Shown here: positions 18,098 to 26,117 of the stretch, in pieces
How positions within the stretch are numbered: the first letter of the stretch is position 1
How the letters are laid out: each line of letters starts with the position of its first letter
NCBI RefSeq assembly: GCF_004054105.1
Contig: NZ_SBLC01000014.1
Span: 1-64,000, forward strand
Origin: Falsigemmobacter intermedius
GTDB lineage: Bacteria > Pseudomonadota > Alphaproteobacteria > Rhodobacterales > Rhodobacteraceae
DNA length: 64,000 nucleotides
Reading direction: 5' to 3'
The notes under the pieces: generated by a model
Told to the model about the DNA's origin: nothing
What the model saw: only the letters and a program-made list of their open reading frames with translations
Database searches by the model: none
Made by a program: the position numbers and the translations under genes

Positions 18098-18625
18098 TTA
18101 ATCCTGCGCGGTGCCCTGACGCTCCGCACGCGGGCGCGGCGGGGCTTCGGACTTTTTCACCGCAACCTCCAGACGCTCGGCAAAGGCGCGGCGGCGGGCG
18201 TCGTCCATGGCAATGACGTGATCGCGGATCAGCTCATTGCCCAGGGACATCCGGTCCATGGCGCGGGCCGTGATCCGGTCGGTGATCTCAGCAAAAGCCA
18301 AAGCGTCGAAGGGGACTTTCTGCAAAACCTCAAGCAGCGCGCGGCGATCGGCCATCTCAGCCTGACGCAGGCCCCGGAAATCCATGCCCCGGGCCTCGAA
18401 GGCCTGGCGCAGGGCGCGGTGATCTTCGCGCTCCAGCCCCGCCGCCCATTGACCAAAGCCCAGACGCCGCTCCGCCTGCGGCGGCTCGGGCGGCGGGCCG
18501 GAGTGGCGCAGCCAGGTGCCCAGACCCACCCCCGCCACCAGCACATTGGCCGCGAGCGACAGCGTCAGGATCCAGGTCCGCGCCCGAAGGCGCGAAGCAC
18601 GAGGGGTATTCAATGGCTCAGTCAT
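18098..18625 (-). CDS. Membrane-anchored periplasmic heavy-metal-sensor-like protein (CpxP/Spy-like)
   Basis: The product has 175 residues. An arginine-rich cytoplasmic N-terminus is followed by one transmembrane segment (WILTLSLAANVLVAGVGLGTWL, about residues 17-38), then a long helical periplasmic region rich in Arg, Glu and Ala, of the type annotated as periplasmic heavy metal sensor/CpxP-like. The ATG at 18625 has GGAAGA upstream and overlaps the preceding gene by 8 nt; an ATG at 18739 would add 38 residues read from that gene's coding DNA. It is last in the ECF sigma operon, so a role in sensing envelope or metal stress is plausible but inferred. Confidence 0.8.
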   Translation of the reverse strand: MTEPLNTPRASRLRARTWILTLSLAANVLVAGVGLGTWLRHSGPPPEPPQAERRLGFGQWAAGLEREDHRALRQAFEARGMDFRGLRQAEMADRRALLEVLQKVPFDALAFAEITDRITARAMDRMSLGNELIRDHVIAMDDARRRAFAERLEVAVKKSEAPPRPRAERQGTAQD

Positions 18626-19049
18626 CGCGGTCTTCCGTCCCCAGATCCAGCCCCAACTCCTGCGCCCAGACATCCGGGCCATCGGGCAGAAGTTCAATCG
18701 TTTCAATAAATTCAGCGTCGATATCACCGGCAATGCCAAGGCTTACGGGCTGAACCAGCCCCATCCAGACACCAGCCACAGCCGCCAGGGCAATACCCGC
18801 GAGCTGACCGGCATAAAGGCCGCCGCCAAACAGCCCCGCGAAAAAGCCCGCGATCCGGCCCCGTCCGGGACGGGCGGGCGCAGCCGCCAGCGGCGCTGCG
18901 CGGGGCTGCAATTCGGCGGCGCGCTGCAGGACCTGATCCGTCAGCGCCTCAGGCACCCTTTCAGGCTGCGCCCGGGCGGCGATGAAAAAGGCATCAAGGA
19001 AAGCATCCTCATCGTGATCTCTCAGCGATTTATCAGCGGTCATCTTCAT
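18618..19049 (-). CDS. Putative membrane anti-sigma-like protein
   Basis: The product has 143 residues: a soluble N-terminal region of about 75 residues (MKMTADKSLRDHDEDAFLDAFFIAAR begins it, in a helical acidic segment), one Gly/Ala-rich transmembrane segment near residues 80-103, and an acidic C-terminal tail ending LGLDLGTEDRDD. It overlaps the ECF sigma gene by 17 nt and so is translationally coupled to it, the usual position of an anti-sigma factor. I see no zinc-binding ZAS motif. Similar proteins are annotated inconsistently in databases. Confidence 0.7.
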   Translation of the reverse strand: MKMTADKSLRDHDEDAFLDAFFIAARAQPERVPEALTDQVLQRAAELQPRAAPLAAAPARPGRGRIAGFFAGLFGGGLYAGQLAGIALAAVAGVWMGLVQPVSLGIAGDIDAEFIETIELLPDGPDVWAQELGLDLGTEDRDD

Positions 19050-19620
19050 ACCCCAGTTCCTGCTTCTGCCCCGACAAAAGGGCGCTCAATGCACGCTTTC
19101 CGCGCGCCGTCAGACTTTCCACCGCCTCAACCCCGATCGCCATGACCTCGGCGATTTCGGGATTGCTCAGCCCTTCAAGGTGGCGCAGCACCACGGCCTG
19201 GCGCTGCCGTTCGGGCAGTTTCTGCAGCGCAGCCTCAAGGGCGGCCGCGCGGTTGGCCTCGACCATCTGCTGGAGGGCCGAGGGCGCGTCATCCTCAGGC
19301 TCGGGGGCATCTTCAAGCGCCACGCCGCCCCGCCTGCGCCGCAGCCGGTCGGTGCAGAGGTTCGCCGTCACCCGCCAGAGCCAGGTCGAGACCTGCGCCT
19401 CTCCCGAGCGCCACTCAGGCGCGATCCGCCAGAGCCGCACCATGGCCTCCTGGGCCACATCCTGCGCCTCATCGCCATCGCCGAGCATCCGCCGCCCATA
19501 GGCCAGAACCCGGGGCAGAAAGCGCCGCGCCAGCTCGCGTGCCGCCTGATCGTCGCCATTGGCATAGAGACGCAGCAGCGCCTCTTCGGAGGCCGGGCCA
19601 AGATCAGAATCCAACGCCAT
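19033..19620 (-). CDS. ECF-type RNA polymerase sigma factor
   Basis: The 195-residue product has sigma region 2 (LARRFLPRVLAYGRRML, GDEAQDVAQEAMVRLWR, STWLWRVTANLCTDRLR) and region 4 (LPERQRQAVVLRHLEGLSNPEIAEVM, then VEAVESLTARGKRALSALL), joined by an acidic linker. No region 3 is present, which defines the ECF group. It is encoded between an EF-hand protein upstream and a membrane protein plus a CpxP-like protein downstream. Its target promoter is not evident; no obvious AAC/CGT-type autoregulatory promoter was recognised. Confidence 0.93.
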   Translation of the reverse strand: MALDSDLGPASEEALLRLYANGDDQAARELARRFLPRVLAYGRRMLGDGDEAQDVAQEAMVRLWRIAPEWRSGEAQVSTWLWRVTANLCTDRLRRRRGGVALEDAPEPEDDAPSALQQMVEANRAAALEAALQKLPERQRQAVVLRHLEGLSNPEIAEVMAIGVEAVESLTARGKRALSALLSGQKQELGYEDDR

Positions 19621-19657
19621 TTTCCCTGCGCATACCGTTACAAAGCGAAAGGCAAGG

Positions 19658-19689
19658 CCCCCCGGCGAAGCTCAGCGCCCCGCCGGGGG
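19658..19689 (-). terminator. Hairpin between the EF-hand gene and the ECF sigma gene
   Basis: CCCCCGGCG (19659-19667) and CGCCGGGGG (19681-19689) form a 9-bp stem with a 13-nt loop, 7 nt after the EF-hand gene's stop. The following minus-strand sequence is only weakly T-rich, so it may be a partial terminator. Confidence 0.5.
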
Positions 19690-19695
19690 AACCTG

Positions 19696-20355
19696 TCAGT
19701 TCCCGGCCGGTTTGTCAGCCCCCGCCTCCGGGGCAGCTTCCGGGCGCGGTCCGCGCGGGCCACGCTCGCCCTCAGGACCGTGGTGGCCGTGGTGACCCTT
19801 TGCGCCATGGCGCGGGCCGCGCTCCATCCGCTTTTTCGCGGCCTCAAGCTCCTCGGCGCTCAGCACGCCGTCTTTGTCGGCATCAAGGCGCTCAAAGAAG
19901 TTCGCGTGGAAATCCCCGCCCATCGGGCCCATGGCTTTGCCGCGCGGGCCGTGGCCTTTGCCGCCTTTGGGACCAGGCCGTCCCTCAGGGGGGGCCATCA
20001 TGGCCTCAGCGGCCGAGATTTTGCCGTCGCCATCGGTGTCGAGACGATTGAAGCGACGCTCCGCCATAGCCTCGGCGCGTTTGGTGGCGCGGGCCACTGC
20101 ATCGGCCTTCATCTCTTCGAGCGTGACAAAGCCGTCCTGATCGGGATCCATAGCCTTGAGGCGCTCAAGGCGGGGGGCATCCCATTCCGCGCGGGTGATG
20201 CGGCCGTCCCCATCGGTGTCGAGCTGCATCAGCGGGGCCGGGCGCTTTGCCGGTGCCGCGCCTGCGTCCTGTGCGCTGACAGCGCCGGTTGCAAGCACGA
20301 GGGCCAGAACCGAAGCGAGAGCCGGTGCCACCGGGCGAAGGGTCTTGCTGATCAT
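19696..20355 (-). CDS. Secreted EF-hand calcium-binding protein
   Basis: The 219-residue product has a signal peptide (MISKTLRPVAPALASVLALV and onward, cleavage near VSA-QD). Four EF-hand loops are visible: DTDGDGRITRAE, DPDQDGFVTLEE, DTDGDGKISAAE and DADKDGVLSAEE, each with Asp at positions 1, 3 and 5 and a Glu near position 12. A Gly/Pro/His-rich low-complexity segment follows each pair; the C-terminus is rich in GPRP and HGHH. The ATG at 20355 has GGAG upstream. Its gene precedes the ECF sigma operon on the same strand, suggesting periplasmic Ca or metal status feeds that system; this is inference. Confidence 0.88.
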   Translation of the reverse strand: MISKTLRPVAPALASVLALVLATGAVSAQDAGAAPAKRPAPLMQLDTDGDGRITRAEWDAPRLERLKAMDPDQDGFVTLEEMKADAVARATKRAEAMAERRFNRLDTDGDGKISAAEAMMAPPEGRPGPKGGKGHGPRGKAMGPMGGDFHANFFERLDADKDGVLSAEELEAAKKRMERGPRHGAKGHHGHHGPEGERGPRGPRPEAAPEAGADKPAGN

Positions 20356-20620
20356 TTCCGTCTCCTTTTCCTCCGGGCTCATTGCCCGTCGATATCAGTC
20401 AAACGCGGCCCGGACGGCTTTCCGTCGAAACTGTCGTAAAAAAATTTGCAGGGGGCGTCAGAACAGCTTTTCCGCCGCGAAAGGGATGCAGGAAGAACGC
20501 AAGGACCATCTGCCCGGAAAACAGGCTATTGCGGCACCTTGCCGCAGTCTGGCACAAGCAGGATGCGCTATGCCTTCGGGCAACCCATATGCGTTCAGGA
20601 CCTGAGGGAAAGGCATTACC

Positions 20621-21022
20621 ATGAGCCAGTCAGTCACCACCGCGATCGTCGACGACCGCCCGATGTGGCCCGCCATGAAAAAGGGCTATCTGCGTCGCTG
20701 CCCGCATTGCGGCGAGGGGGCGCTCTTTGACGGCTATCTTAAGGTGAACACCGCCTGTTCGGAGTGTGGTGAGGAATTCTACCATCACCGCGCCGATGAC
20801 GGCCCGGCCTATCTGACCATCGTTCTGGTCGGCAAAATCCTCGGGCCGCTGCTTTATGTGGCTTTCACCAAGTATCGCCCCGATCCGGTCATGCTCTCGG
20901 TCCTCTTCTCGGTGGCCGCTGTTGCGATGTCGCTTTATTTCCTGCCGCGTCTGAAAGGCGCGCTGATCGGGGTCCAGTGGTCGCGGCGCATGCACGGCTT
21001 TGGCCGCGTCAGCGCGCGCTGA
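20621..21022 (+). CDS. DUF983 family membrane protein
   Basis: The product has 133 residues. The N-terminal half carries a rubredoxin-like CXXC pair (RRCPHCGEGALFDGYLKV and TACSECGEEF), followed by two transmembrane segments (about residues 65-82 and 88-107). This is the DUF983 layout, widespread in alphaproteobacteria and often near cytochrome oxidase or Nudix genes. The function is unknown; the four cysteines suggest metal binding. The Nudix gene begins 28 nt downstream in the same direction. Confidence 0.9.
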   Translation: MSQSVTTAIVDDRPMWPAMKKGYLRRCPHCGEGALFDGYLKVNTACSECGEEFYHHRADDGPAYLTIVLVGKILGPLLYVAFTKYRPDPVMLSVLFSVAAVAMSLYFLPRLKGALIGVQWSRRMHGFGRVSAR

Positions 21023-21049
21023 AGCGTCATCAGGGGGGAAAGGGAGAGC

Positions 21050-21742
21050 ATGACTGAGGATAAAAGCCGCCTGCGCGACGCCGCAACGATCATTCTGTCG
21101 CGCGAGGGCCGTGAAGGACCTGAGGTTCTGATGGGTCAGCGCGGTGCGGCTGCGGCTTTTATGCCCAATAAGTTCGTCTTTCCCGGCGGTGCCGTGGATC
21201 ACGGCGATACTTCGGTCCCGCTTGCCCGCCCCCTGAATGCCCGCTGCGAGGCGCTGCTGTCAGCCTATCCGCAGCAGACCACCCTGCCCGGCCTGACGGC
21301 CGCTGCCCTCGCCGTCACGGCGGTGCGGGAGCTTTGGGAGGAAACCGGCCTGACGCTTGCACAGCCCGGAGACTGGCCCGATGCACCGGGCGGTGATTGG
21401 GAAAAACTTGCCGCACGCGGTCTTTTGCCCGATGCGGCGGGGCTTCAGTTCGTGTTCCGCGCCATCACCCCGCCGGGCCGCCCGCGCCGCTTTGATGCGC
21501 GCTTCTTTCTGGCGGATGCCTCGGCGCTTACGGGGGATACCGATGATTTCTCCGACGCCCAGGATGAGCTGTCGCACCTGCAGTGGATCCCGCTGCGACG
21601 CGTCCGCTCTTTCGATCTGCCCTTCATCACCGAGGTGGTTCTGGCCGAGATCGGCCATCACCTTGAGGGCCGCAGCCGCGACGAAGGGGTGCCCTTCTTC
21701 GACAACTCCGGCCCCGTCCCGCAGTTTCGCCGCATCATTTAA
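21050..21742 (+). CDS. Nudix hydrolase with a split Nudix box
   Basis: The product is a 230-residue pyrophosphohydrolase of unknown nucleotide substrate. The Nudix motif is interrupted: FPGGAVDHGD and the catalytic REx2EExG half (TAVRELWEETGL) are separated by about 45 residues, similar to the RP2p/NUDT19 subgroup, where such insertions are normal. Upstream, RDAATIILSREG and MGQRG are typical fold elements. It follows the DUF983 gene closely and overlaps the convergent HAD gene by 8 nt. Confidence 0.88.
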   Translation: MTEDKSRLRDAATIILSREGREGPEVLMGQRGAAAAFMPNKFVFPGGAVDHGDTSVPLARPLNARCEALLSAYPQQTTLPGLTAAALAVTAVRELWEETGLTLAQPGDWPDAPGGDWEKLAARGLLPDAAGLQFVFRAITPPGRPRRFDARFFLADASALTGDTDDFSDAQDELSHLQWIPLRRVRSFDLPFITEVVLAEIGHHLEGRSRDEGVPFFDNSGPVPQFRRII

Positions 21743-22442
21743 GCGAAAGCCACTCCGGCAATCCGCCGATATCGCGTAGAACCACATCCGCCACCGGTGC
21801 CAGATCGGTTTCGGTCGCAATGCCGGTCAGAACCGCCACAGCCGTCATGCCTGCGGCTTCTGCGGCATGAAGATCATGGGTGCTGTCCCCGATCATTGCG
21901 ACCTCCTCGGGCACAAGGCCGGTGGCCCGGCAAAAGGCCCTGAGCTGCCCTGCCGCCGGTTTGGCGCCAAAGCCTGAATCGCAGCCCGCAACGAAGTCAA
22001 AAAATCCGCTGATCCCGCTGCGGCTCAGATGCGCGCGCGCCGGGGCTTCGGCATCATTGGTCGCAACGCCCAGGACATAGCCGCGCGCAATCAGATCACG
22101 CAGCAACGGCGCAAGCGGCACCACTTCGGCCAGGGGCACATCCTCGGCCAGCCGGTTCATCCGGTCCACCAGCGGCGCCATCTGCTGCCCCGGCAGGAAG
22201 GGCAGCAATAAGGCCGCCACCTCAGCCGGAGTTCCCGCGATCACCGGGCTGAGTGCGCGAAAGTCCAGCGTCTCGCGGCAAAAGCCGATGGCCGCCGCCA
22301 TCTCGTTCTGACGGGCGGGATCGCCGGGGGCCAGATCCTCCAGAAGCGCCGCGGACCAGGCACTCCAGGTGCGGCGAAAATCAAACAGCGTGCCGTCTTT
22401 GTCGAAGATCAGCCCCCGGATGGGCAGAGCGGTCACGTCCAA
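21735..22442 (-). CDS. HAD-IA family hydrolase (phosphoglycolate phosphatase-like)
   Basis: The 235-residue phosphatase has HAD motif I LIFDKDGTLFDF near residue 11 (nucleophile and acid Asp), motif II (GVATNDAEAP), and the motif III/IV region with a Lys (GFGAKPAAGQLRAF) and MIGDSTHDLHAA. The helical cap between motifs I and II marks subfamily IA. Gph is the closest named relative, but the substrate cannot be fixed from sequence. Its start overlaps the DUF3572 stop by 10 nt, so the two are probably translated together. Confidence 0.9.
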   Translation of the reverse strand: MDVTALPIRGLIFDKDGTLFDFRRTWSAWSAALLEDLAPGDPARQNEMAAAIGFCRETLDFRALSPVIAGTPAEVAALLLPFLPGQQMAPLVDRMNRLAEDVPLAEVVPLAPLLRDLIARGYVLGVATNDAEAPARAHLSRSGISGFFDFVAGCDSGFGAKPAAGQLRAFCRATGLVPEEVAMIGDSTHDLHAAEAAGMTAVAVLTGIATETDLAPVADVVLRDIGGLPEWLSLK

Positions 22443-22711
22443 TGCGGTGTCTCCCCGCCCGGCAGCACCTGGCGGGCCTGCCCCGGTGCCGTGGGGGCCA
22501 CACCGGCGGCTTCCGCAAAGCGCAGCACCCGGTCATCTTCCTGCAGAATGAAGTCGAGAACCGCGCCCAGAAAATGCGCATTGCCTGCCTGTTCACGAAG
22601 GTCGCTTTGGCTCGCTCCGGTCGCATTCAAGAAAACCCCGAAGAGTTCATCCTCACTCGCAATCCAGCCAAGCGCTTGAAGCGCAAGCGTTTCCGCCAAG
22701 TCCCGTTTCAT
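22433..22711 (-). CDS. DUF3572 family protein
   Basis: This small 92-residue helical protein matches the DUF3572 pattern: ALQALGWIASEDELFGVFLNATG (in two parts), DLREQAGNAHFLGAVLDFILQEDDRV and a C-terminal LPGGETPHWT signature. The family is restricted largely to alphaproteobacteria and has no known function. The gene is coupled to the HAD phosphatase by a 10-nt overlap, as in other members of the group. Confidence 0.9.
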   Translation of the reverse strand: MKRDLAETLALQALGWIASEDELFGVFLNATGASQSDLREQAGNAHFLGAVLDFILQEDDRVLRFAEAAGVAPTAPGQARQVLPGGETPHWT

Positions 22712-22860
22712 CTAAAACCCCTGTCGCCGCACATCGGCCGCCCCGGCCCTGCGGGCGCTCCGGCTCCGCGCAACGAATTGTTAACCAATCGGCGGCAAGG
22801 TGACCCAAAGGCGGAGCCAAGGCAAGGCTCCGGGGCCCTGAGCGGAGGAAACTGACCCGG

Positions 22861-24213
22861 ATGCTGCGCCGCGTGCTGATCATAGATGAGGTGGCACCGC
22901 GCCGGATCCGGCTTCAGGCGGGACTTCAGGCCGCCTGTTATGAGGTGCGCTCCGCCTGCGGTCTGGCGGAAGGGCTGGCACTTCTGCGCGGCCCCCCGGC
23001 CGATCTGGTTCTCCTCAGCGGCGGGTTGATCACGGGGCCCTCGGCCTGCGATCTTCTGCGCCGAAGGGCCGGGCAACCTGGCCTGCCGATCCTCGCGCTG
23101 CTGCAACAGGGAGAGGGGGAGGCCCGGGTCAGGGTGCTGCTGGCGGGGGCCAGCGAGGTGCTGCCCGAGGATGCATCTGCCCATTTTCAGCTGGCACAGA
23201 TCCGCAGCTTTCTGCGCCAGAGCAGCGGCCCGCGCGCGCTTTATGACGAGATGCCGGACGGCTTTTGCGAGGCTCCGCCGGGCCTTGAGCGTCCCTCTCT
23301 CATCGCTGTTGTGGGCCCCGAAGCCCGGGCAGAATCCTGGTGCCGCAGCCTGCGACCCTTTCTTGCGCCGCATCGCCTGACGCCACTCTCGCGCCGAAGT
23401 CTCCTTGAGCGGGAGGATCTTTCCCCCGACGCCCTCCTCCTCTGCGCCGCCCCCGGCGCGGAGGAGGCCCCGGGCCTTCTGGCTGATCTTCTCGCCCGGC
23501 GCGGGCCGGCGGCTGCGCCCCTGGTCCGGATCAGCCCCTCAGGCACGGCGGCGCAGGATGCGGCGGCGCTTGATCTTGGGGCGGATGCGGTGCTGCCCGC
23601 GGTGGTCACCCCTCTGGAAGCAGCAACCCGGCTGCGCCGGCTGATCGGGCGGCGGCTGCGCAATGAAACGCGGATGCGCCTTTTGCACGACGGGCTGCGC
23701 CTTGCCCTAACCGATCCGCTCACCGGCCTCAGCAACCGGCGCCACGCCCTGCCAGCGCTGTCGCGCATGCTGAGAGAGACCGGGCCGGGGGGCACGGACT
23801 GCGCGGTGATGCTGCTGGATCTCGACCATTTCAAACAGGTGAATGACACTTTTGGCCATGCCGCAGGCGATGATGTGCTGACCGAAGTGGCCCGCCGCCT
23901 GCGCAGCGGCCTTGAGCCGGATGACCTGATCGCGCGCTATGGCGGCGAGGAATTTCTGATCGCCGCAAAGCTTGGCGCGGGCCGCGATCCGCTGGCTCTG
24001 GCGGACCATCTGCGCTGCGCCCTTGCCCTGCGGCCGATCCCCCTGCCCGCAGAGCGCCGCTCGCTTCCCGTCACCGCCTCCATCGGCCTGGCGCTGAGCC
24101 GCGGTGCCGCCTGTCTGGCCGATGAGATGCTCAAAAGGGCGGACGAGGCTTTGCTGAGCGCGAAACGCCAGGGCCGCAATCAGGTCTGTCTTGCCCGTCA
24201 GCTTGCGGCCTGA
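22861..24213 (+). CDS. PleD-like diguanylate cyclase with two degenerate receiver domains
   Basis: The product has 450 residues: two receiver-like domains (about 1-120 and 140-260) followed by a GGEEF cyclase domain. The phospho-acceptor Asp is missing in both: PADLVLLSGG has Ser and PDALLLCAA has Cys at the expected place. The cyclase signature RYGGEEFLI near residues 359-367 is intact, with DLDHFKQVNDTFGHAAGDD. The inhibitory RxxD I-site five residues before GGEEF reads EPDD, so product inhibition is probably lost. It would make c-di-GMP constitutively or under non-phosphorylation control. GGAGGAA precedes the ATG. Confidence 0.92.
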   Translation: MLRRVLIIDEVAPRRIRLQAGLQAACYEVRSACGLAEGLALLRGPPADLVLLSGGLITGPSACDLLRRRAGQPGLPILALLQQGEGEARVRVLLAGASEVLPEDASAHFQLAQIRSFLRQSSGPRALYDEMPDGFCEAPPGLERPSLIAVVGPEARAESWCRSLRPFLAPHRLTPLSRRSLLEREDLSPDALLLCAAPGAEEAPGLLADLLARRGPAAAPLVRISPSGTAAQDAAALDLGADAVLPAVVTPLEAATRLRRLIGRRLRNETRMRLLHDGLRLALTDPLTGLSNRRHALPALSRMLRETGPGGTDCAVMLLDLDHFKQVNDTFGHAAGDDVLTEVARRLRSGLEPDDLIARYGGEEFLIAAKLGAGRDPLALADHLRCALALRPIPLPAERRSLPVTASIGLALSRGAACLADEMLKRADEALLSAKRQGRNQVCLARQLAA

Positions 24214-24284
24214 CGGGCCTCTTCGCGCTTTCTTAACGGATGCGGCGCAGACTGACATAGGCGGCTCGGATCTGAAGGATGGAT

Positions 24285-24869
24285 ATGCTTGGCCTCGTCA
24301 ATCGCGCCCTGCGCAGCTTTCTGCGCGATATGCACAGTGACAGCCTCTGGCAGCAGGTGGCGGGGGACTGCGCGCTCGGGCCGGAACCATTTGAGGCACT
24401 CCTGCCCTATGAAGATGCCCTCAGCTACGCGATTCTCACCGCCGCTTCTGAGCGGCTGAACCGGCCTGAGGCCGCAATCCTTGAGGATTTCGGACAATGG
24501 CTTGTCACCTCACAGACGGGTCTGCCGCTGCGGCGGCTGCTGCGGTTCGGCGGCCGCAGTTTCACCGACTTTCTGTGGTCACTTGAAGAGCTGCCGGACC
24601 GCGCGCGCCTTGCTTTTCCGCTGATCCGCCTTCCCGATGTCCGCCTGTCAGAGGGGAGAGAGGCGACTTTTGTGCTGCGCTGCGCAGAGCCCTTCGCCTT
24701 CACGCCGATTCTGAAGGGGGTGATCGACGTCATGGCGGATGACTACGGCGCCCTGATCCTGAGCGAGGCAGTCCCCGCCGCCTCCGGCAGGGGTGAGATC
24801 CGGGTGCAGCTGCATCTGGACAACTTCACCAACGGACAGCGCTTCGATCTGGCCGGAGAGCGGCTTTGA
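24285..24869 (+). CDS. H-NOX-like (heme NO-binding fold) protein lacking heme-ligand residues
   Basis: The 194-residue product has the H-NOX fold: start MLGLVNRALRSFLRD, FGQWLVTSQTGLPLRRLLRF, FTDFLWSLEEL and DDYGALILSEA. The position of the proximal His (LH in canonical members) reads LP (EELPDRARLAF), and the YxSxR heme-propionate motif reads LRCAE. Both hallmarks are therefore lost and heme binding by the normal route is unlikely. The ATG at 24285 gives the canonical M-x-G-L start; an ATG two codons earlier has no room for the ribosome-binding site. It lies between two diguanylate cyclase genes, which suggests a signalling partner role. Confidence 0.85.
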   Translation: MLGLVNRALRSFLRDMHSDSLWQQVAGDCALGPEPFEALLPYEDALSYAILTAASERLNRPEAAILEDFGQWLVTSQTGLPLRRLLRFGGRSFTDFLWSLEELPDRARLAFPLIRLPDVRLSEGREATFVLRCAEPFAFTPILKGVIDVMADDYGALILSEAVPAASGRGEIRVQLHLDNFTNGQRFDLAGERL

Positions 24870-24899
24870 ACCGGATAACACGCCCCCCCTGATGTCCCG

Positions 24900-25904
24900 G
24901 TGGCAGCGATTCAGATCCTGCCTGAGATGCTCGGGCGGCTGATGCCGATGGCGCTGACCCTAGACCGCCGGGGGCGGGTGCGATTTCCTGGCCCGGCCAT
25001 ACCGCGACTGCTGCCCGCGCTGACGGAGGGGGCAGAGTTTTTCGACCTGATCCGGATCAGCCATCCGCAGCAGATCACGACACTCGCCGGACTGCGCGAC
25101 TGCGGCCCGCGCGGACTGCGTCTGCACAGCCGCGACCGGCCTGAAGCGACGCTGCGCGCGCTGGCGGTCCCGCTGGCCGATGGCGGGGCGCTGGTCAATT
25201 TCGCCCTCGGCATCGACCTGCCCCAGGCTGTCCGGCGTCATGACCTCACGGTCGCGGACTTCGCGCCGACAGATCCTGCGATGGAGCTGCTGTTTCTGAT
25301 CGAAGCCAACAGCCTCGTCACCGCTGAGCTGACCGGACTGACCCGCCGCCTTCAGCGCGCACGCAGAGCCGCGGAAAGCCAGGCGCACAGCGACGCGCTG
25401 ACCGGGCTTGGCAATCGCCGCGCCGCCGATGACATGCTGGAGGCGCTTCTGGGGGGTGCGGCACCCTTCGGCGTCCTTCACCTCGATCTCGATCACTTCA
25501 AAAAGATCAACGACAGCTTCGGACATGCGGCCGGGGACGCTCTGTTGCGGCATGTGGGGCAGATTTTACAGGGCGAAGCCCGCGACAGCGATTTATCCGC
25601 CCGGATCGGTGGCGACGAATTTCTGCTTCTGCTGCCGGGGCTGAGCGACAGTGCCGCCCTTTCGCGCCTTGCAGATCGCCTGCTCAGCCGGCTGACCCGT
25701 CCGCTGCGCTGGCAGGACCGCCTGCTGACCGCCTCGGCAAGCATCGGCTTTGTGATCGCCCCGCCCGGCGCTACCGCCGCAGGGGTTCTGGCCGTGGTGG
25801 ATGAGGCGCTTTATCACGCCAAAAGGGCGGGCGGAGGCCGCACCGCCCGCGCTGCCGACCCTGCGAGTGAGGTTGCGGGCCCAAAGACGCCGCCATCGGA
25901 CTGA
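24900..25904 (+). CDS. Diguanylate cyclase with an HNOBA-like sensor domain
   Basis: The 334-residue product begins with a region resembling the heme-NO-binding-associated (HNOBA) domain (RVRFPGPAIPRLLPALTEGAEFFDL). A coiled coil (TGLTRRLQRARRAAESQ) and a GGDEF domain follow, with HSDALTGLGNRRAAD, DLDHFKKINDSFGHAAGDA and RIGGDEFLLLL. The I-site RDSD, five residues before GGDEF, is intact, unlike the upstream cyclase. The GTG at 24900 is the first in-frame start; no clear ribosome-binding site is seen and an ATG at 24927 is possible. It is 30 nt after the H-NOX-like gene, the standard H-NOX/HNOBA pairing. Confidence 0.88.
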   Translation: MAAIQILPEMLGRLMPMALTLDRRGRVRFPGPAIPRLLPALTEGAEFFDLIRISHPQQITTLAGLRDCGPRGLRLHSRDRPEATLRALAVPLADGGALVNFALGIDLPQAVRRHDLTVADFAPTDPAMELLFLIEANSLVTAELTGLTRRLQRARRAAESQAHSDALTGLGNRRAADDMLEALLGGAAPFGVLHLDLDHFKKINDSFGHAAGDALLRHVGQILQGEARDSDLSARIGGDEFLLLLPGLSDSAALSRLADRLLSRLTRPLRWQDRLLTASASIGFVIAPPGATAAGVLAVVDEALYHAKRAGGGRTARAADPASEVAGPKTPPSD

Positions 25905-26059
25905 GGATCCGATCGCGACGCACGGCTTTTGAGCTGAAGTGTTCTGGCCTGAGCGACTTTAGCCAGGGCCCGGAATATCGCAGCCCTGCCCGGGAGGCTG
26001 CACTTCACCTCTCATATGAAATGCCTGCCCCCTGTCATGCGCCCGACAGCAGCGGCCGA

Positions 26060-26095
26060 AAACGAAAACGGCCCCGCCATCTCTGGCAGGGCCGT
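26060..26095 (-). terminator. Rho-independent terminator after pheS
   Basis: ACGGCCC (26068-26074) and GGGCCGT (26089-26095) pair, and GCCA/TGGC extends the stem across a one-base mismatch. Read on the minus strand it is followed by a T-rich stretch. It lies 23 nt beyond the pheS stop; the rest of 25905-26117 shows nothing gene-like. Confidence 0.8.
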
Positions 26096-26117
26096 CCTGT
26101 TCGTCCGGCGAAGGGGA

